The notes under the pieces are model-generated. The model did not search any database. It saw only the letters and a list, made by a program, of their open reading frames with translations, and had not been told where the DNA came from. Positions 14,350 to 24,154 of a stretch of 48,841 nt of DNA are shown one piece after another. The translations under genes and the position numbers were made by a program. The stretch is from Bacteroidales bacterium (GTDB lineage: Bacteria; Bacteroidota; Bacteroidia; Bacteroidales; Marinilabiliaceae): the NCBI GenBank assembly GCA_017960905.1, contig JAGCYH010000013.1, forward strand, positions 1 through 48,841. The letters run 5' to 3'. Position 1 is the first letter of the stretch. Each line of letters begins with the position of its first letter.

Positions 14350-16185
14350 ATGAATAAATTTTGGTTACTGATGATGTCGGCAGCTCTGGTTTTTGCAGGC
14401 TGCGACAAAGACGATGATGTAATAAAAGAGCCGGAGCCAGCGCCCCAGCCCGAACCGGAACCGGAGCCAGAGCCTGAACCCGAGCCCGAGCCAGAACCCG
14501 AGCCAGAACCTGAGCCCGAACCGGCAATTGTGTTGCCCAATTTCCTCAAAGATTGCATTGACCGCTCGAAGCACCCGATATTCAAATTCAGCGGCGCGCT
14601 TGATGTGAGCGAGTTCAATACTAACAAAAATGGCATAAGAGACACTGTAGCAGCGCATTTCGACGAGATAGTTGCCGGCAATGCCATGAAGTACGGCTCG
14701 GTAGTCAACAGCGGAGGCAAGATGAACTTCGACCGTGTGAAACAGTTTGTTTCCGACGCTCAAGCTGCCGGACTGACCATCTACGGCCACACTTTGGCTT
14801 GGCACTCGCAGCAGCAGCCTGGCTACTTGCTCGGCCTTATGGCCGACCGCGAAGTGGTTGACCCTGAACTCGAAGCCACAGAAGAGGTCGATTGTCTGGT
14901 GGATTATTCAACACTCAAAAAGTACGATTTCTGGCATGCTGACTTCAAAGAATCAGCGAACAACGTTGATTATATTGTCGAGTTGAAAGACAAACAGTTG
15001 CATGTGAAGAATAATACCGAACCGACCAACTGGTGGAATGTGCAATATAAAGTGGCCCAGAACATTGGCGTGAAGACTGGTCGCAAATATACGCTTACGG
15101 TCAAGCTGAAAACATCGGCACCAACCGATCTCTCGTTGTCGATAGGCGATTGGGACCCCAACTGCTACTATGCCACTATAAGCGCCACCGAAGAGATGAA
15201 AGAGTATCAGATTGAGTTTGAGCCTGTTGTGGCCAATGGCGACATATTGTTCCAGACTGGTGCTTTCGTAGGCGACATCTACATCGAGAGTGTGAAAGTA
15301 TCGCACATGTCGAACACCAAGAAGATTCCGCTCACGGCTCAAGAGAAGCACGACACACTCGTGTGGGCTATGGACACTTGGATTGCCGGCATGATGGAGG
15401 CCACCGACGGCTACGTGAAGGCGTGGGACGTTGTGAATGAGGCCATTTCGGGCGGCGGCGACGACGGTGAAGGCAACTATGAGCTGCAGAACTACAAGAA
15501 CAACAACATCTCCGACCCGACAAATGTGTCGTCGGGTACGTTCTACTGGCAGGTTTACATGGGCGACCTCGACTATATGCGCACGGCGGTAGCCAGCGCA
15601 CGCAAGCACTTCAAAGGCAATCCCGACGACCTCAAGCTCTTCGTCAACGACTACAACCTCGAATCGACGTGGGACGACAACAAGAAGCTTAAATCGCTCA
15701 TCAATTGGGTGAAAAAATGGGAGGCCGACGGCGTTACGAAAATCGACGGTATTGGCACGCAGATGCATATCTCGTGCTACGAGAATGCCTCGTACCAGAA
15801 AAATGCTGAAGATCACATAATTAAGATGTTCCAATTGATGGCCGCAACCGGCAAACTCGTACGTGTCTCGGAGCTCGACATGGGTTATATACGTGGAAAT
15901 TCTACCGCATATCCGAATCCGGGTGTGATAGGTACTTCGCAAGTTACTGAGACAGAGCACAAAAAGATGGCCGATTTCTATAAGTTCATCGTTCAGAAGT
16001 ACTTCGAAATCGTTCCGCCTGAGCAGCAGTACGGTATATGCCAGTGGTGTCTGACCGACGCGGCAGGCAACCTCAATGACCAAGGCGGCTGGCGCAACGG
16101 ACAGCCCGTGGGCATTTGGACTCAGGGCTTCAAGAAACGCAAGGCAGCTTTCAGAGGCTTCGCCGAAGGTCTTGCTGAGAAATAG
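14350..16185 (+). CDS. GH10 endo-1,4-beta-xylanase lipoprotein with inserted CBM
   Basis: Cell-surface xylanase of 611 aa. A lipobox (LVFAGC, Cys18) is followed by an acidic stretch (DKDDD) and a Pro-Glu dipeptide linker (residues 27-58). GH10 landmarks are HTLAWHSQ (near 147), acid/base Glu364 in [14 protein letters not shown], and nucleophile Glu508 in RVSELDMG. The catalytic barrel is interrupted between HTLAWH and WDVVNE by a beta-sandwich of about 150 residues (175-325) that looks like a CBM4/9-type xylan-binding module, an architecture known from Prevotella and Bacteroides xylanases. The acidic residues after Cys18 agree with the Bacteroidota surface-export signal. It is probably transcribed on its own and ends at the 16211 terminator. 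Confidence 0.92.
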   Translation: MNKFWLLMMSAALVFAGCDKDDDVIKEPEPAPQPEPEPEPEPEPEPEPEPEPEPEPEPAIVLPNFLKDCIDRSKHPIFKFSGALDVSEFNTNKNGIRDTVAAHFDEIVAGNAMKYGSVVNSGGKMNFDRVKQFVSDAQAAGLTIYGHTLAWHSQQQPGYLLGLMADREVVDPELEATEEVDCLVDYSTLKKYDFWHADFKESANNVDYIVELKDKQLHVKNNTEPTNWWNVQYKVAQNIGVKTGRKYTLTVKLKTSAPTDLSLSIGDWDPNCYYATISATEEMKEYQIEFEPVVANGDILFQTGAFVGDIYIESVKVSHMSNTKKIPLTAQEKHDTLVWAMDTWIAGMMEATDGYVKAWDVVNEAISGGGDDGEGNYELQNYKNNNISDPTNVSSGTFYWQVYMGDLDYMRTAVASARKHFKGNPDDLKLFVNDYNLESTWDDNKKLKSLINWVKKWEADGVTKIDGIGTQMHISCYENASYQKNAEDHIIKMFQLMAATGKLVRVSELDMGYIRGNSTAYPNPGVIGTSQVTETEHKKMADFYKFIVQKYFEIVPPEQQYGICQWCLTDAAGNLNDQGGWRNGQPVGIWTQGFKKRKAAFRGFAEGLAEK

Positions 16186-16210
16186 TCGGCAATATAAAAT
16201 ATTGTGATAC

Positions 16211-16248
16211 AAACAGTTGCAGAGCTTAAGCTCTGCAACTGTTTTTTT
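16211..16248 (+). terminator. Intrinsic terminator after GH10
   Basis: A perfect 34-bp palindrome (17-nt arms, starting AAACAGTTGCAGAGCTT, 16211-16244) is followed by a T run to 16248. It separates the xylanase from uvrD. Confidence 0.85.
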
Positions 16249-16313
16249 ACGTCTGTTATTCTGGAAAAATCGAACGGAAATGATTAATTTCGCACAGAAA
16301 TAAAAAAGCATAA

Positions 16314-18632
16314 ATGGATTATCTTGATTCGTTGAATAAACCTCAGCGTGAGGCAGTTACCGCGCCCGATGGCCCTATGCTGGTGATTGCCGGCGCCGGC
16401 TCTGGCAAAACACGTGTGCTCACCATGCGCATAGCTTATCTGCTGTCGAACGGTGTGATGCCGTATAACATTCTGGCACTGACGTTTACCAACAAAGCAG
16501 CCCGCGAAATGAAAGAGCGCATTGCCGGCATTGTCGGTCAGCAACTGGCCTCGCAACTATGGATGGGCACATTCCACTCGCTCTTCGCCCGCATTCTGAG
16601 GTACGAATCGCAGTACATCGGTTTCACACAGGACTTTACAATATACGATACACAGGATAGCAAGTCGCTGATAAAGAGCATAATAAAGAATATGCAGCTC
16701 GACGACAAGATATACAAGCCGAGCACAGTGGCAGGCCTTATTTCATCGGCGAAAAACAGCCTGATAACGCCGTCGATGTATGCCCAGAACGCCGACTTCA
16801 CCGTGCGCGACCGTGCGTCACGGCGCCAGGCCATGCCGCAGGTTTATCTGCAGTACGTCAACGAATGCCGCCGCTGCAACGCCATGGATTTCGACGACCT
16901 GCTGCTCTATACCAACGTGCTTCTGCGCGATAATCCCGAAGTGCTGGCCCGTTATCAGGACAAATTCAAATACGTTCTGGTCGATGAGTATCAGGATACA
17001 AATCTCTCGCAATACGTTATCATTAAGCGACTTGTGGAGAAAAGCCGCAATATTTGCGTCGTCGGCGACGACGCACAGAGCATCTACAGCTTCCGCGGTG
17101 CCAGGATTGAAAACATTCTGAGCTTCCAGAAAGACTATCCCGACATGCGTCTCTACAAACTCGAGCAGAATTACCGCTCGACGCAAAATATTGTGAATGC
17201 CGCCAATAGCATCATAAAGCACAACAGCGGACAGATACATAAAACCGTCTTTTCCGATAACGACGAAGGCGACAAAGTACGCATCATCTCATCGCACTCC
17301 GACTTCGAAGAGGCCCATAAGGTGGTCAACGACATAATGTACCGTATGCTCCACGAGCATCTGCAACCATCGGATTTCGCCATTCTGTACCGCACAAACG
17401 CACAGTGGCGCGCGTTTGAGGAAGAACTAAACACGTTGGGACTGCGCTATAAGGTTTTTGGCGGACTGGCATTCTATCAGCGCAAGGATGTGAAAGACCT
17501 GCTGGCCTATTTCCGTCTCGCTGTCAATCATAACGACAACGAGTCGTTACGCCGGATAATTAATTATCCGGCACGCAAGATAGGCGCTACAACGGTCTCA
17601 AAGATAGAGCAATACGCCCAAGCCACCAACCGTACGTTGTGGAATTCGCTGTCGCCACAGGCTTTGGCCGAAGCCGGTGTTAGCAATGCTGCAATACAGA
17701 ATATCAGCAAGTTCGTCGATATGATAAACACTTTCGGCATTCAGGCCGAAAACCTCGATTCGTACAAATTCGCAACTGAAGTGTATCGGCAGTCGGGCAT
17801 GCGCGACCTGCTCGAGAGCGAGAAGAACGACAGCGAAGGGAAGGAACACTATGATAACATCAGCGAACTTATAGGCGGTATCTATGAGTTTAATATTTCA
17901 CATCTTGAAACAGGTGAACCGAATAATATACGTGCATATCTTGAATATGCACCACTTATTACAGACCTAGATAGTGATAAAAGCGACGAACGCAATTACA
18001 TAACGCTGATGACCATTCACTCGAGTAAAGGACTGGAATTCAACAATGTATATATTGTTGGTGTCGAGGAAGATATATTTCCTGGTTCTATGTCGATTAT
18101 GAATCCTCAATCGATAGAAGAGGAACGACGACTTTTTTATGTTGCTGTCACTCGTGCAAGAAATTCTGTAACAATAAGTTATGCACTTAACCGTTTTCGA
18201 TTTGACAGTATGACATCGGTTCCAAGTATACCGAGCCGTTTCCTTAATGATGTTGACAATGTTTTCACAGAACGACCTAAGTCGATGAATGTGGCTACGC
18301 AGATGAGCCGTTTCAAATTCGATGGCACATCGTCGCAACCGAGGAACAGTTACAGCTTCAGTCGTACGTCGGCGGGCGCAAGCGCCCGCCCGAGTGCGTC
18401 GCGTTTCAAGCCGGCTTCGGCAGCGTTGAACCGCACTTCGGCTTCGTCGGCCGGCGACAGCCAGCCGACACTTTACAACATTGGCGACAGAGTTGTTCAC
18501 GATTCGTTCGGTCGAGGCACGGTTATTGATATAGAAGGAGCTGGGCAAAGCACAAAATTGAGAATTGAGTTCGACAATGTTGGAATTAAACATTTGTTGC
18601 TTAAATTTGCAAGATTAAAGCCTATTAAGTAA
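16314..18632 (+). CDS. uvrD: ATP-dependent DNA helicase, UvrD/PcrA family
   Basis: Superfamily 1A 3'-5' helicase of 772 aa used in excision repair, mismatch repair and replication restart. Motifs seen: Q motif LNKPQREAV, Walker A GAGSGKT, Ia TFTNKAAREM, II VDEYQDTN, III GDDAQSIYSFRGA, IV LEQNYRS, V TIHSSKGLEF and VI EERRLFYVAVTRA. A Ser/Ala-rich linker (about 690-715) leads to a C-terminal Tudor-like domain (GDRVVHDSFGRGTVIDIEG) as in PcrA, where it binds RNA polymerase. The part 17850-18260 is visibly richer in A and T than the rest of the gene. It is the first gene of a nine-gene run; a weak TAATTTCG lies at 16285. Confidence 0.95.
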   Translation: MDYLDSLNKPQREAVTAPDGPMLVIAGAGSGKTRVLTMRIAYLLSNGVMPYNILALTFTNKAAREMKERIAGIVGQQLASQLWMGTFHSLFARILRYESQYIGFTQDFTIYDTQDSKSLIKSIIKNMQLDDKIYKPSTVAGLISSAKNSLITPSMYAQNADFTVRDRASRRQAMPQVYLQYVNECRRCNAMDFDDLLLYTNVLLRDNPEVLARYQDKFKYVLVDEYQDTNLSQYVIIKRLVEKSRNICVVGDDAQSIYSFRGARIENILSFQKDYPDMRLYKLEQNYRSTQNIVNAANSIIKHNSGQIHKTVFSDNDEGDKVRIISSHSDFEEAHKVVNDIMYRMLHEHLQPSDFAILYRTNAQWRAFEEELNTLGLRYKVFGGLAFYQRKDVKDLLAYFRLAVNHNDNESLRRIINYPARKIGATTVSKIEQYAQATNRTLWNSLSPQALAEAGVSNAAIQNISKFVDMINTFGIQAENLDSYKFATEVYRQSGMRDLLESEKNDSEGKEHYDNISELIGGIYEFNISHLETGEPNNIRAYLEYAPLITDLDSDKSDERNYITLMTIHSSKGLEFNNVYIVGVEEDIFPGSMSIMNPQSIEEERRLFYVAVTRARNSVTISYALNRFRFDSMTSVPSIPSRFLNDVDNVFTERPKSMNVATQMSRFKFDGTSSQPRNSYSFSRTSAGASARPSASRFKPASAALNRTSASSAGDSQPTLYNIGDRVVHDSFGRGTVIDIEGAGQSTKLRIEFDNVGIKHLLLKFARLKPIK
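17551..17572. repeat. Intragenic palindrome in uvrD
   Basis: A perfect 22-bp palindrome with arms GCCGGATAATT and AATTATCCGGC. Confidence 0.95.
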
Positions 18633-18655
18633 ATTGCACACTAAATTTATATTAT

Positions 18656-19786
18656 ATGCTTAAATTAGTAAATAAATCATTATTAGCAATTTCCGCATTC
18701 ATACTTGCGGGTTGCGCTGGCATTACTTCGGTCTCGACGAAGATGCCGACACCTACAACTACAGTCAACAGCTATACCGAATGGTATAATCTCATGAACA
18801 AGGCGATAAACAACTTTGAAACCGAAGTGTCGGTAAAGATACCGAAATACAGCGCCAACGTTTACGACATCTACAAACTTCCGTACCCCGATGTGCAGAT
18901 TTCGGCAAAAGGGCAGACGATAACGAAATCGACAGGTGAGACATATTCAAATCTCTATTACACAATTAAATACAAGCAGAATTTGTTGCTCACTAAGGCT
19001 GCCGAAGACCGCAGTTTCCTGAGTCATCTGACCGCGAAGGACCAGAAACTTTTCAAGCAGGCGCAGGACATTGCGGCAAGCATCATCAAGAGCGGGATGA
19101 CGCCCTACGAGAAAGAGAAGGCCATACACGACTATATGGTGCTCAACTACAAGTACGACACGAGTGTGGTTTTCGACAACTCGCCCGACAACTATGGTCC
19201 GGCTTATCGTATCTCGGGGTTGCTCGAGAACAAGACAGGCTGCTGTGAGGCGTACACTGCCATGTTCAAGCTGCTCGGAACCCTCGCAGGACTTGATGTG
19301 AAGGTGGCTTACGGCTGCATTGGCAAACCTAAGGCCACACGCAACGGCAAACCCGTTAACACGCATGCATGGAACATCATCAAACTCGACGGCGAATACT
19401 ATCACATCGACGTTACGAGCGACGACCCCGTGCCCGACGTCAAAGGCCGCATCGACTATACGTTCTTCAACGTGTCGGATTCCGAACTTGCCAAGACACA
19501 CACCTACGACAAGTCGAGCAGCGGCAATATTTCGTGCCAAGGCACGAAATATAACTTCTTCAAATACAACAATTTGTATGTGAATAGTATTAACGAGTTC
19601 GGCGCGCTTATCAAGCGCGAAGTTGCCAAAAAAAGCAAAACGATATACGCCTACACGCGCGGTTTCGGTGTGAAGACCAAAAACGAAGTGCAGAGTTTCT
19701 TCGACACCAAAGTGGTGTCGTCGTTCGGCATAAGCGGCGAGGCTGGTAAGGCCGGCATATACGTTGTGACGGTGGAATATAGATAA
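18656..19786 (+). CDS. Transglutaminase-like lipoprotein
   Basis: Lipoprotein of 376 aa (lipobox ILAGC) with a transglutaminase/protease-like core. The catalytic triad is visible: Cys197 in TGCCEAYTAMFK, His237 in NTHAWNIIKLDG and Asp252 in YYHIDVTSDDP. The preceding helical part (KAIHDYMVLNYKYD) is also usual in this family. Such proteins may act as proteases or cross-linking enzymes in the envelope; the substrate is unknown. It lies 23 nt after uvrD and 31 nt before the DUF4290 gene. The gene carries a 12-bp-arm inverted repeat (19527-19552). Confidence 0.85.
   Translation: MLKLVNKSLLAISAFILAGCAGITSVSTKMPTPTTTVNSYTEWYNLMNKAINNFETEVSVKIPKYSANVYDIYKLPYPDVQISAKGQTITKSTGETYSNLYYTIKYKQNLLLTKAAEDRSFLSHLTAKDQKLFKQAQDIAASIIKSGMTPYEKEKAIHDYMVLNYKYDTSVVFDNSPDNYGPAYRISGLLENKTGCCEAYTAMFKLLGTLAGLDVKVAYGCIGKPKATRNGKPVNTHAWNIIKLDGEYYHIDVTSDDPVPDVKGRIDYTFFNVSDSELAKTHTYDKSSSGNISCQGTKYNFFKYNNLYVNSINEFGALIKREVAKKSKTIYAYTRGFGVKTKNEVQSFFDTKVVSSFGISGEAGKAGIYVVTVEYR
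19527..19552. repeat. Intragenic inverted repeat in transglutaminase gene
   Basis: ATATTTCGTGCC, AA, GGCACGAAATAT: perfect 12-bp arms with a 2-nt loop. Confidence 0.95.
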
Positions 19787-19817
19787 AGATTTAAAATACT
19801 GAAAATTAAATATATAA

Positions 19818-20468
19818 ATGGACAAAGATTATAATTCGAGGCGGAACCATCTGATAATGCCAGAATATGGGCGCAACATTCAGAAAATGGTTCAACATGC
19901 AATGACTATCGAGGACCGCGACGAGCGCAATCGCTGCGCTCGTACCATCATCAGCATCATGGGCAATCTGTTCCCGTATCTGCGCGATACGGCCGACTTC
20001 AAGCACAAACTGTGGGACCATCTGGCCATCATGTCGGAATTCAAACTCGATATCGATTCGCCCTACGAAACGCCTGAACCTGAGACGTTTACACGTCACC
20101 CTGATAAAATGCCGTACGACAACCACGAGATACGTTTCCGTCATTACGGGCACATTGTCGAAGACATTGTGCAAAAGGCTGTCAGCATCGAAAACCCCGA
20201 AGAGAAACGCCATGTGGTTGAGGACATTGCCAACTATATGAAAAAATCGCTCATCGCGTCGAACAAGGATTTCGCCACCGACGAGCGCCTCTTCAACGAC
20301 ATTAAGACGCTCTCGAACGGCCGTCTCATTGTCGAAGAGGGCACTAAGACTGCATTTTTCCGCGACCCCAACGCGCCAGTCAACAACCGCAACAACGGTT
20401 TCCAACGACGCAAAAATAACAACAAAGGTCGCAACAACTATAATCAGAAAAACAGAAAACGTTATTAA
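19818..20468 (+). CDS. DUF4290 family protein
   Basis: Cytoplasmic protein of 216 aa; I recognise the Bacteroidota-specific DUF4290 family from the start (YNSRRNHLIMPEYGRNIQ) and its usual place directly before murA. It is mainly helical and acidic in the body, with a basic, Asn-rich and probably disordered tail (from about residue 190, NNRNNGFQRRKNNNKGRNN) that could bind nucleic acid. No catalytic motif is seen. Function unknown. The gap to murA is 20 nt. Confidence 0.85.
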   Translation: MDKDYNSRRNHLIMPEYGRNIQKMVQHAMTIEDRDERNRCARTIISIMGNLFPYLRDTADFKHKLWDHLAIMSEFKLDIDSPYETPEPETFTRHPDKMPYDNHEIRFRHYGHIVEDIVQKAVSIENPEEKRHVVEDIANYMKKSLIASNKDFATDERLFNDIKTLSNGRLIVEEGTKTAFFRDPNAPVNNRNNGFQRRKNNNKGRNNYNQKNRKRY

Positions 20469-20488
20469 CCTATTAATCAGTCAAGTAT

Positions 20489-21796
20489 ATGAGTACATTC
20501 GTTATAGAAGGCGGAACGCCGCTTCGCGGCGAGATAACACCGCAAGGCGCTAAAAACGAAGCATTGCAAGTGCTTTGCGCTACACTGCTGACTTCGGAGG
20601 AAGTTACTATTGAGAACATCCCCGACATTCTTGATGTTAACAATCTCATAGACTTGCTCGAAAAAATGGGCGTCGCCATCAACCGCATCGACCGCCATAC
20701 CTGCAAGTTCAAGGCCGACAATGTCAACCTCGACTTCCTGCTTACCGACGATTTCAAGCGTCGGGCATCGTCGCTGCGTGGCTCGATAATGATTATGGGA
20801 CCGCTCGTGGCGCGGTTCGGGAAGGCTTACTTCCCGAAACCCGGCGGCGATAAAATCGGCCGCCGTCGTCTCGATACGCACTTTTTTGGTTTTCAGAAAC
20901 TTGGCGCTAAGTTCAATTTCGACGCCAACGAAGTTTTCTACTCCGTAGAGGCCGAGAAACTCAAAGGCGCCTACATGCTGCTCGACGAGGCTTCGGTAAC
21001 CGGTACCGCCAACACGCTTATGGCGGCTGTGATGGCCGAAGGCACCACAACAATCTACAACGCAGCCTGCGAACCTTACGTGCAGCAGCTGTCGCGTATG
21101 TTGGTGGCCATGGGCGCCAACATCGACGGCATTGGTTCAAACTTACTCATTATCAGAGGCGTCGATCATCTGGGCGGTTGCCATCACCGCATTCTGCCCG
21201 ATATGATTGAGGTCGGCTCGTTTATCGGAATGGCCGCCATGACTGGCGGCGACATCACCATTAAAAACGCCGGTATCAGGCACTTAGGCATCATTCCGCT
21301 CGCCTTCGAGCGCATGGGCATCGACATTGAGCAGGTGGCCGACGATATACACGTGCCAGCCAAAGAACACTACGTAATCGACTCATTCATAGATGGTTCT
21401 ATCATGACAATAGCCGATGCGCCATGGCCCGGTCTGACGCCTGACCTCTTGAGCGTATTCCTCGTTGTGGCCACGCAGGCCAAAGGCTGCGTGCTCATTC
21501 ACCAGAAGATGTTCGAAAGCCGTTTGTTCTTTGTGGACAAACTGATAGATATGGGCGCAAAGATTATTCTTTGCGACCCGCACCGCGCCACTGTCATCGG
21601 TCTCGACCGCGAGACGCAGCTGCGCGGCACTACAATGACGTCGCCCGATATACGTGCGGGCGTCGCTCTGCTCATCGCCGCTTTGTCGGCTAACGGTACT
21701 AGCACTATACACAATATAGAGCAAATCGACCGTGGCTACCAGTATATCGACAAGCGTCTTTCGGCGCTTGGCGCAACAATCCGACGCAGTGAATAA
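20489..21796 (+). CDS. murA: UDP-N-acetylglucosamine 1-carboxyvinyltransferase
   Basis: MurA transfers enolpyruvate from PEP to UDP-GlcNAc, the first committed step of peptidoglycan synthesis in the cytoplasm. Length 435 aa is normal. Lys22 and Asn23 (GAKNEAL) bind substrate. The usual active-site loop Cys is replaced by Asp121 (PGGDKIGRRR). Cys-to-Asp is known in Mycobacterium and Chlamydia MurA and makes the enzyme insensitive to fosfomycin, so the same is expected here. DUF4290 precedes it and the PD40 gene follows after 19 nt. Confidence 0.97.
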   Translation: MSTFVIEGGTPLRGEITPQGAKNEALQVLCATLLTSEEVTIENIPDILDVNNLIDLLEKMGVAINRIDRHTCKFKADNVNLDFLLTDDFKRRASSLRGSIMIMGPLVARFGKAYFPKPGGDKIGRRRLDTHFFGFQKLGAKFNFDANEVFYSVEAEKLKGAYMLLDEASVTGTANTLMAAVMAEGTTTIYNAACEPYVQQLSRMLVAMGANIDGIGSNLLIIRGVDHLGGCHHRILPDMIEVGSFIGMAAMTGGDITIKNAGIRHLGIIPLAFERMGIDIEQVADDIHVPAKEHYVIDSFIDGSIMTIADAPWPGLTPDLLSVFLVVATQAKGCVLIHQKMFESRLFFVDKLIDMGAKIILCDPHRATVIGLDRETQLRGTTMTSPDIRAGVALLIAALSANGTSTIHNIEQIDRGYQYIDKRLSALGATIRRSE

Positions 21797-21815
21797 CATA
21801 AAAACCTGATTTACA

Positions 21816-23378
21816 ATGAGAAAAACACTATTATTTGTCTTTACGGCAGCCTTTTTCGGCACATCGGCGGCCTTTGCCGCCGATGAGGTCATCGACGCCC
21901 GCGGCGACATGTACTACGAGGCAAGCTGCTATGCGCGTGCCCGCAACGAGTATTTCAAGGCTTTCGCCAAACGACCCGACGACCCGAAACTGCTTAAACG
22001 CATTGCCGAAGTGATTTTGACCGATGAAAACCCGCGCGACACTGCCATGTTTTTCATCGATAAATATCTGACACTCAATTCGGAAGATGTCGAAGGCTAC
22101 TACATGGCCGCACAAGCGCATTTCTACGGCCGCGACTTTTCGAAAGCCGCTAAGTATCTGCGTGAGTATCAGGCAATGGCCAAAACCAAAACCGACATCG
22201 ACAAGGCCGCCAAACTGATGTCGTGGATTGAAAACTCGCAGCGTATGCTCAAAGACACAATGCGCTGTAAATTAGTCAATTTGGGCTCTATGGTCAACAC
22301 TCAGTACGCCGAGCTCAACCCGTTTATCTTCAACGACGACCAGACGCTGCTTTTCACCAGCGACGACCGCTATAACTCGGGCGACATGATAAACTATTTC
22401 AACATGAAATTCAGCGAGACGAGCGGTTTGCTCTGGTCGAAGAGCAAAACCGTGTCGGGCGACATCAACACCCTCTACGACGAATATATCGTGAGCGTCA
22501 ACAACATAGCGAACAGCACCACAGTGCTGTTCAACTCCAACCGCGATGTGCAGTTTGCCATCTACGAATGTTCTTACCGTGGCTCGGGGCGCCTGACCGA
22601 AGGCATCAAATACAAAGAACCTATCAACATGAAAGGCGATGAGGTGGGCGCATGTCTCTCATTCTCAGGCGATACTATAATTTTCTCGGCCACAACGGCA
22701 AATGAGAAACTCGATCTTTTTTATTCGATAAAAAAGACTGACGGCAAATGGGGCGAACCGCGCAAGCTGCCTGGCGCTATCAATATCGATGCCAGTGATG
22801 AGAACTATCCGATGCTGACCGAAAACGGCACACGCCTTTATTTCGCTTCCGACCGCGATGGTACGATGGGCGGTTACGACATTTTCTACTCCGACCTCAA
22901 TACCAAAACGGGCGAGTGGGGTGCGCCTGTGCAGCTCAAATATCCGATAAATGATATGTATGATAACATGACCATATCTTACTCTGCCAGTGGACGTTAC
23001 GCCTACATTTCGTCGATTCGCGCGGGTGGCTTCGGCAGCCGCGACATATATGCGGTCATCTTCGACGAATTCGAAGTTACGCCTGCCATAATGAAGTACT
23101 CGCTTGGCATTAAGGCAAGGCCAAAGCCCTTGCCTGTGTCGCAAATGCCACGCGTTGAGGTGTACGACGCCAACGGCGAACTGGTGGCCGACGTGAAGAC
23201 CAACCTCACTCGCCAGACATTCATTCTTGCTCTCGATCCGGGTAACTACACCATGACCATAACTTCCCCTGAGACAAAGCCTTACGAAGAGGATATAGAA
23301 GTGGTGGAAAAAGTTTACACACAGGACGCGATTGAGAAAATCGTCATTTTGGAACCAAAAGAAGAACCAGCGCAATGA
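21816..23378 (+). CDS. Exported TPR plus PD40 beta-propeller protein
   Basis: Protein of 520 aa with a signal peptide (LLFVFTAAFFGTSAAFA). Residues about 25-150 form TPR-like helices (ARNEYFKAFAKRPDDPK, YYMAAQAHFYGRDFSKAAKYL); 165-420 form a PD40/WD40-like propeller with blades such as LLFTSDDR, IIFSATT, LYFASDRDGTMGGYDIFYS and AYISSIRAGGFGSRDIY; the end (about 440-515) is a carboxypeptidase-regulatory-like beta domain (VEVYDANGELVADV). The order resembles PorE of the type IX secretion system, but the C-terminal OmpA domain is missing. It overlaps the next gene by 4 nt. The function is unknown beyond an envelope location. Confidence 0.75.
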   Translation: MRKTLLFVFTAAFFGTSAAFAADEVIDARGDMYYEASCYARARNEYFKAFAKRPDDPKLLKRIAEVILTDENPRDTAMFFIDKYLTLNSEDVEGYYMAAQAHFYGRDFSKAAKYLREYQAMAKTKTDIDKAAKLMSWIENSQRMLKDTMRCKLVNLGSMVNTQYAELNPFIFNDDQTLLFTSDDRYNSGDMINYFNMKFSETSGLLWSKSKTVSGDINTLYDEYIVSVNNIANSTTVLFNSNRDVQFAIYECSYRGSGRLTEGIKYKEPINMKGDEVGACLSFSGDTIIFSATTANEKLDLFYSIKKTDGKWGEPRKLPGAINIDASDENYPMLTENGTRLYFASDRDGTMGGYDIFYSDLNTKTGEWGAPVQLKYPINDMYDNMTISYSASGRYAYISSIRAGGFGSRDIYAVIFDEFEVTPAIMKYSLGIKARPKPLPVSQMPRVEVYDANGELVADVKTNLTRQTFILALDPGNYTMTITSPETKPYEEDIEVVEKVYTQDAIEKIVILEPKEEPAQ

Positions 23379-24154
23379 AACTGAAACTCACAAAACCGAT
23401 AGTTTTTTTCGACATCGAAGCAACGGGACTGAGCGTTATAAAAGACAGAATTGTTGAAATTTCAATACTCAAAATATTCCCCGATGAGCACGAAGAGTCG
23501 GTAACGTACCGCGTTAACCCCGAAATGCATATTCCGAAGGATATCAGCGCGATACACGGCATCTACGATGACGATGTGAAGGACAAACCGACGTTCAAAC
23601 AGATAGCGCAGACTATTGCCAACATAATAGAAGGCAGCGACTTGGGCGGCTTCAACTCCAACAAATTCGACATTCCGCTGCTCGCCGAGGAGTTTATCCG
23701 TGCCGAAATACAAATCGACTTGCACAAACGCCGTTTCATCGATGTGCAGAACATCTACCACAAAATGGAGAAACGCAACCTCGAGGCGGCTTACAAGTTC
23801 TACTGCCACAAGGATTTGGCAAACGCCCATTCGGCGTTTGCAGATATAAAGGCTACTTATGAAGTGCTTCAGGCTCAGCTCGATAAGTATGCCGACGAGC
23901 TACAGAACGACGTTGATTTTCTGGCCGAATTCTCGTCGCGCGGCAAGGCCGTCGATTTCGCCTCGCGCATGACTATCGACAATCAGGGCCGGGTGATTTT
24001 CAACTTTGGCAAACACAACGGCGAACCCGTCGAAAAGGTCTTCGAAACTGACAAGGCTTACTACAATTGGATAATGAAAAATGACTTTCCGGAAGACACT
24101 AAGCGGATTCTTACCGAGCTGAAACTCAATGCTTTAAACAACAAGGAAGGATGA
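23375..24154 (+). CDS. DEDDh 3'-5' exonuclease (DnaQ/PolC epsilon-like)
   Basis: Exonuclease of 259 aa. The three Exo motifs are intact: FFDIEATGL (Asp and Glu), GGFNSNKFDIPLL (Asp) and HSAFADIKAT (His and Asp). After the nuclease domain (to about residue 175) there is a C-terminal segment FNFGKHNGEPVEKV ... YYNWIMKNDFP, like the extra domain of many stand-alone bacterial DnaQ-like nucleases. It may serve in DNA repair or RNA trimming rather than as the Pol III proofreader. It overlaps both neighbours by 4 nt (ATGA), so translation is coupled. Confidence 0.9.
   Translation: MKLKLTKPIVFFDIEATGLSVIKDRIVEISILKIFPDEHEESVTYRVNPEMHIPKDISAIHGIYDDDVKDKPTFKQIAQTIANIIEGSDLGGFNSNKFDIPLLAEEFIRAEIQIDLHKRRFIDVQNIYHKMEKRNLEAAYKFYCHKDLANAHSAFADIKATYEVLQAQLDKYADELQNDVDFLAEFSSRGKAVDFASRMTIDNQGRVIFNFGKHNGEPVEKVFETDKAYYNWIMKNDFPEDTKRILTELKLNALNNKEG

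Noticed and set aside
14953..16311. Long minus-strand open frame (452 codons) opposite the GH10 gene
   Set aside because: It is antisense to a clearly conserved xylanase and its product has no recognisable domain; long antisense frames are common in this codon usage.
23375..24154. Proofreading subunit of DNA polymerase III (dnaQ)
   Set aside because: The exonuclease motifs fit, but the C-terminal extension and gene context point to a stand-alone DnaQ-like nuclease, so no gene symbol is given.
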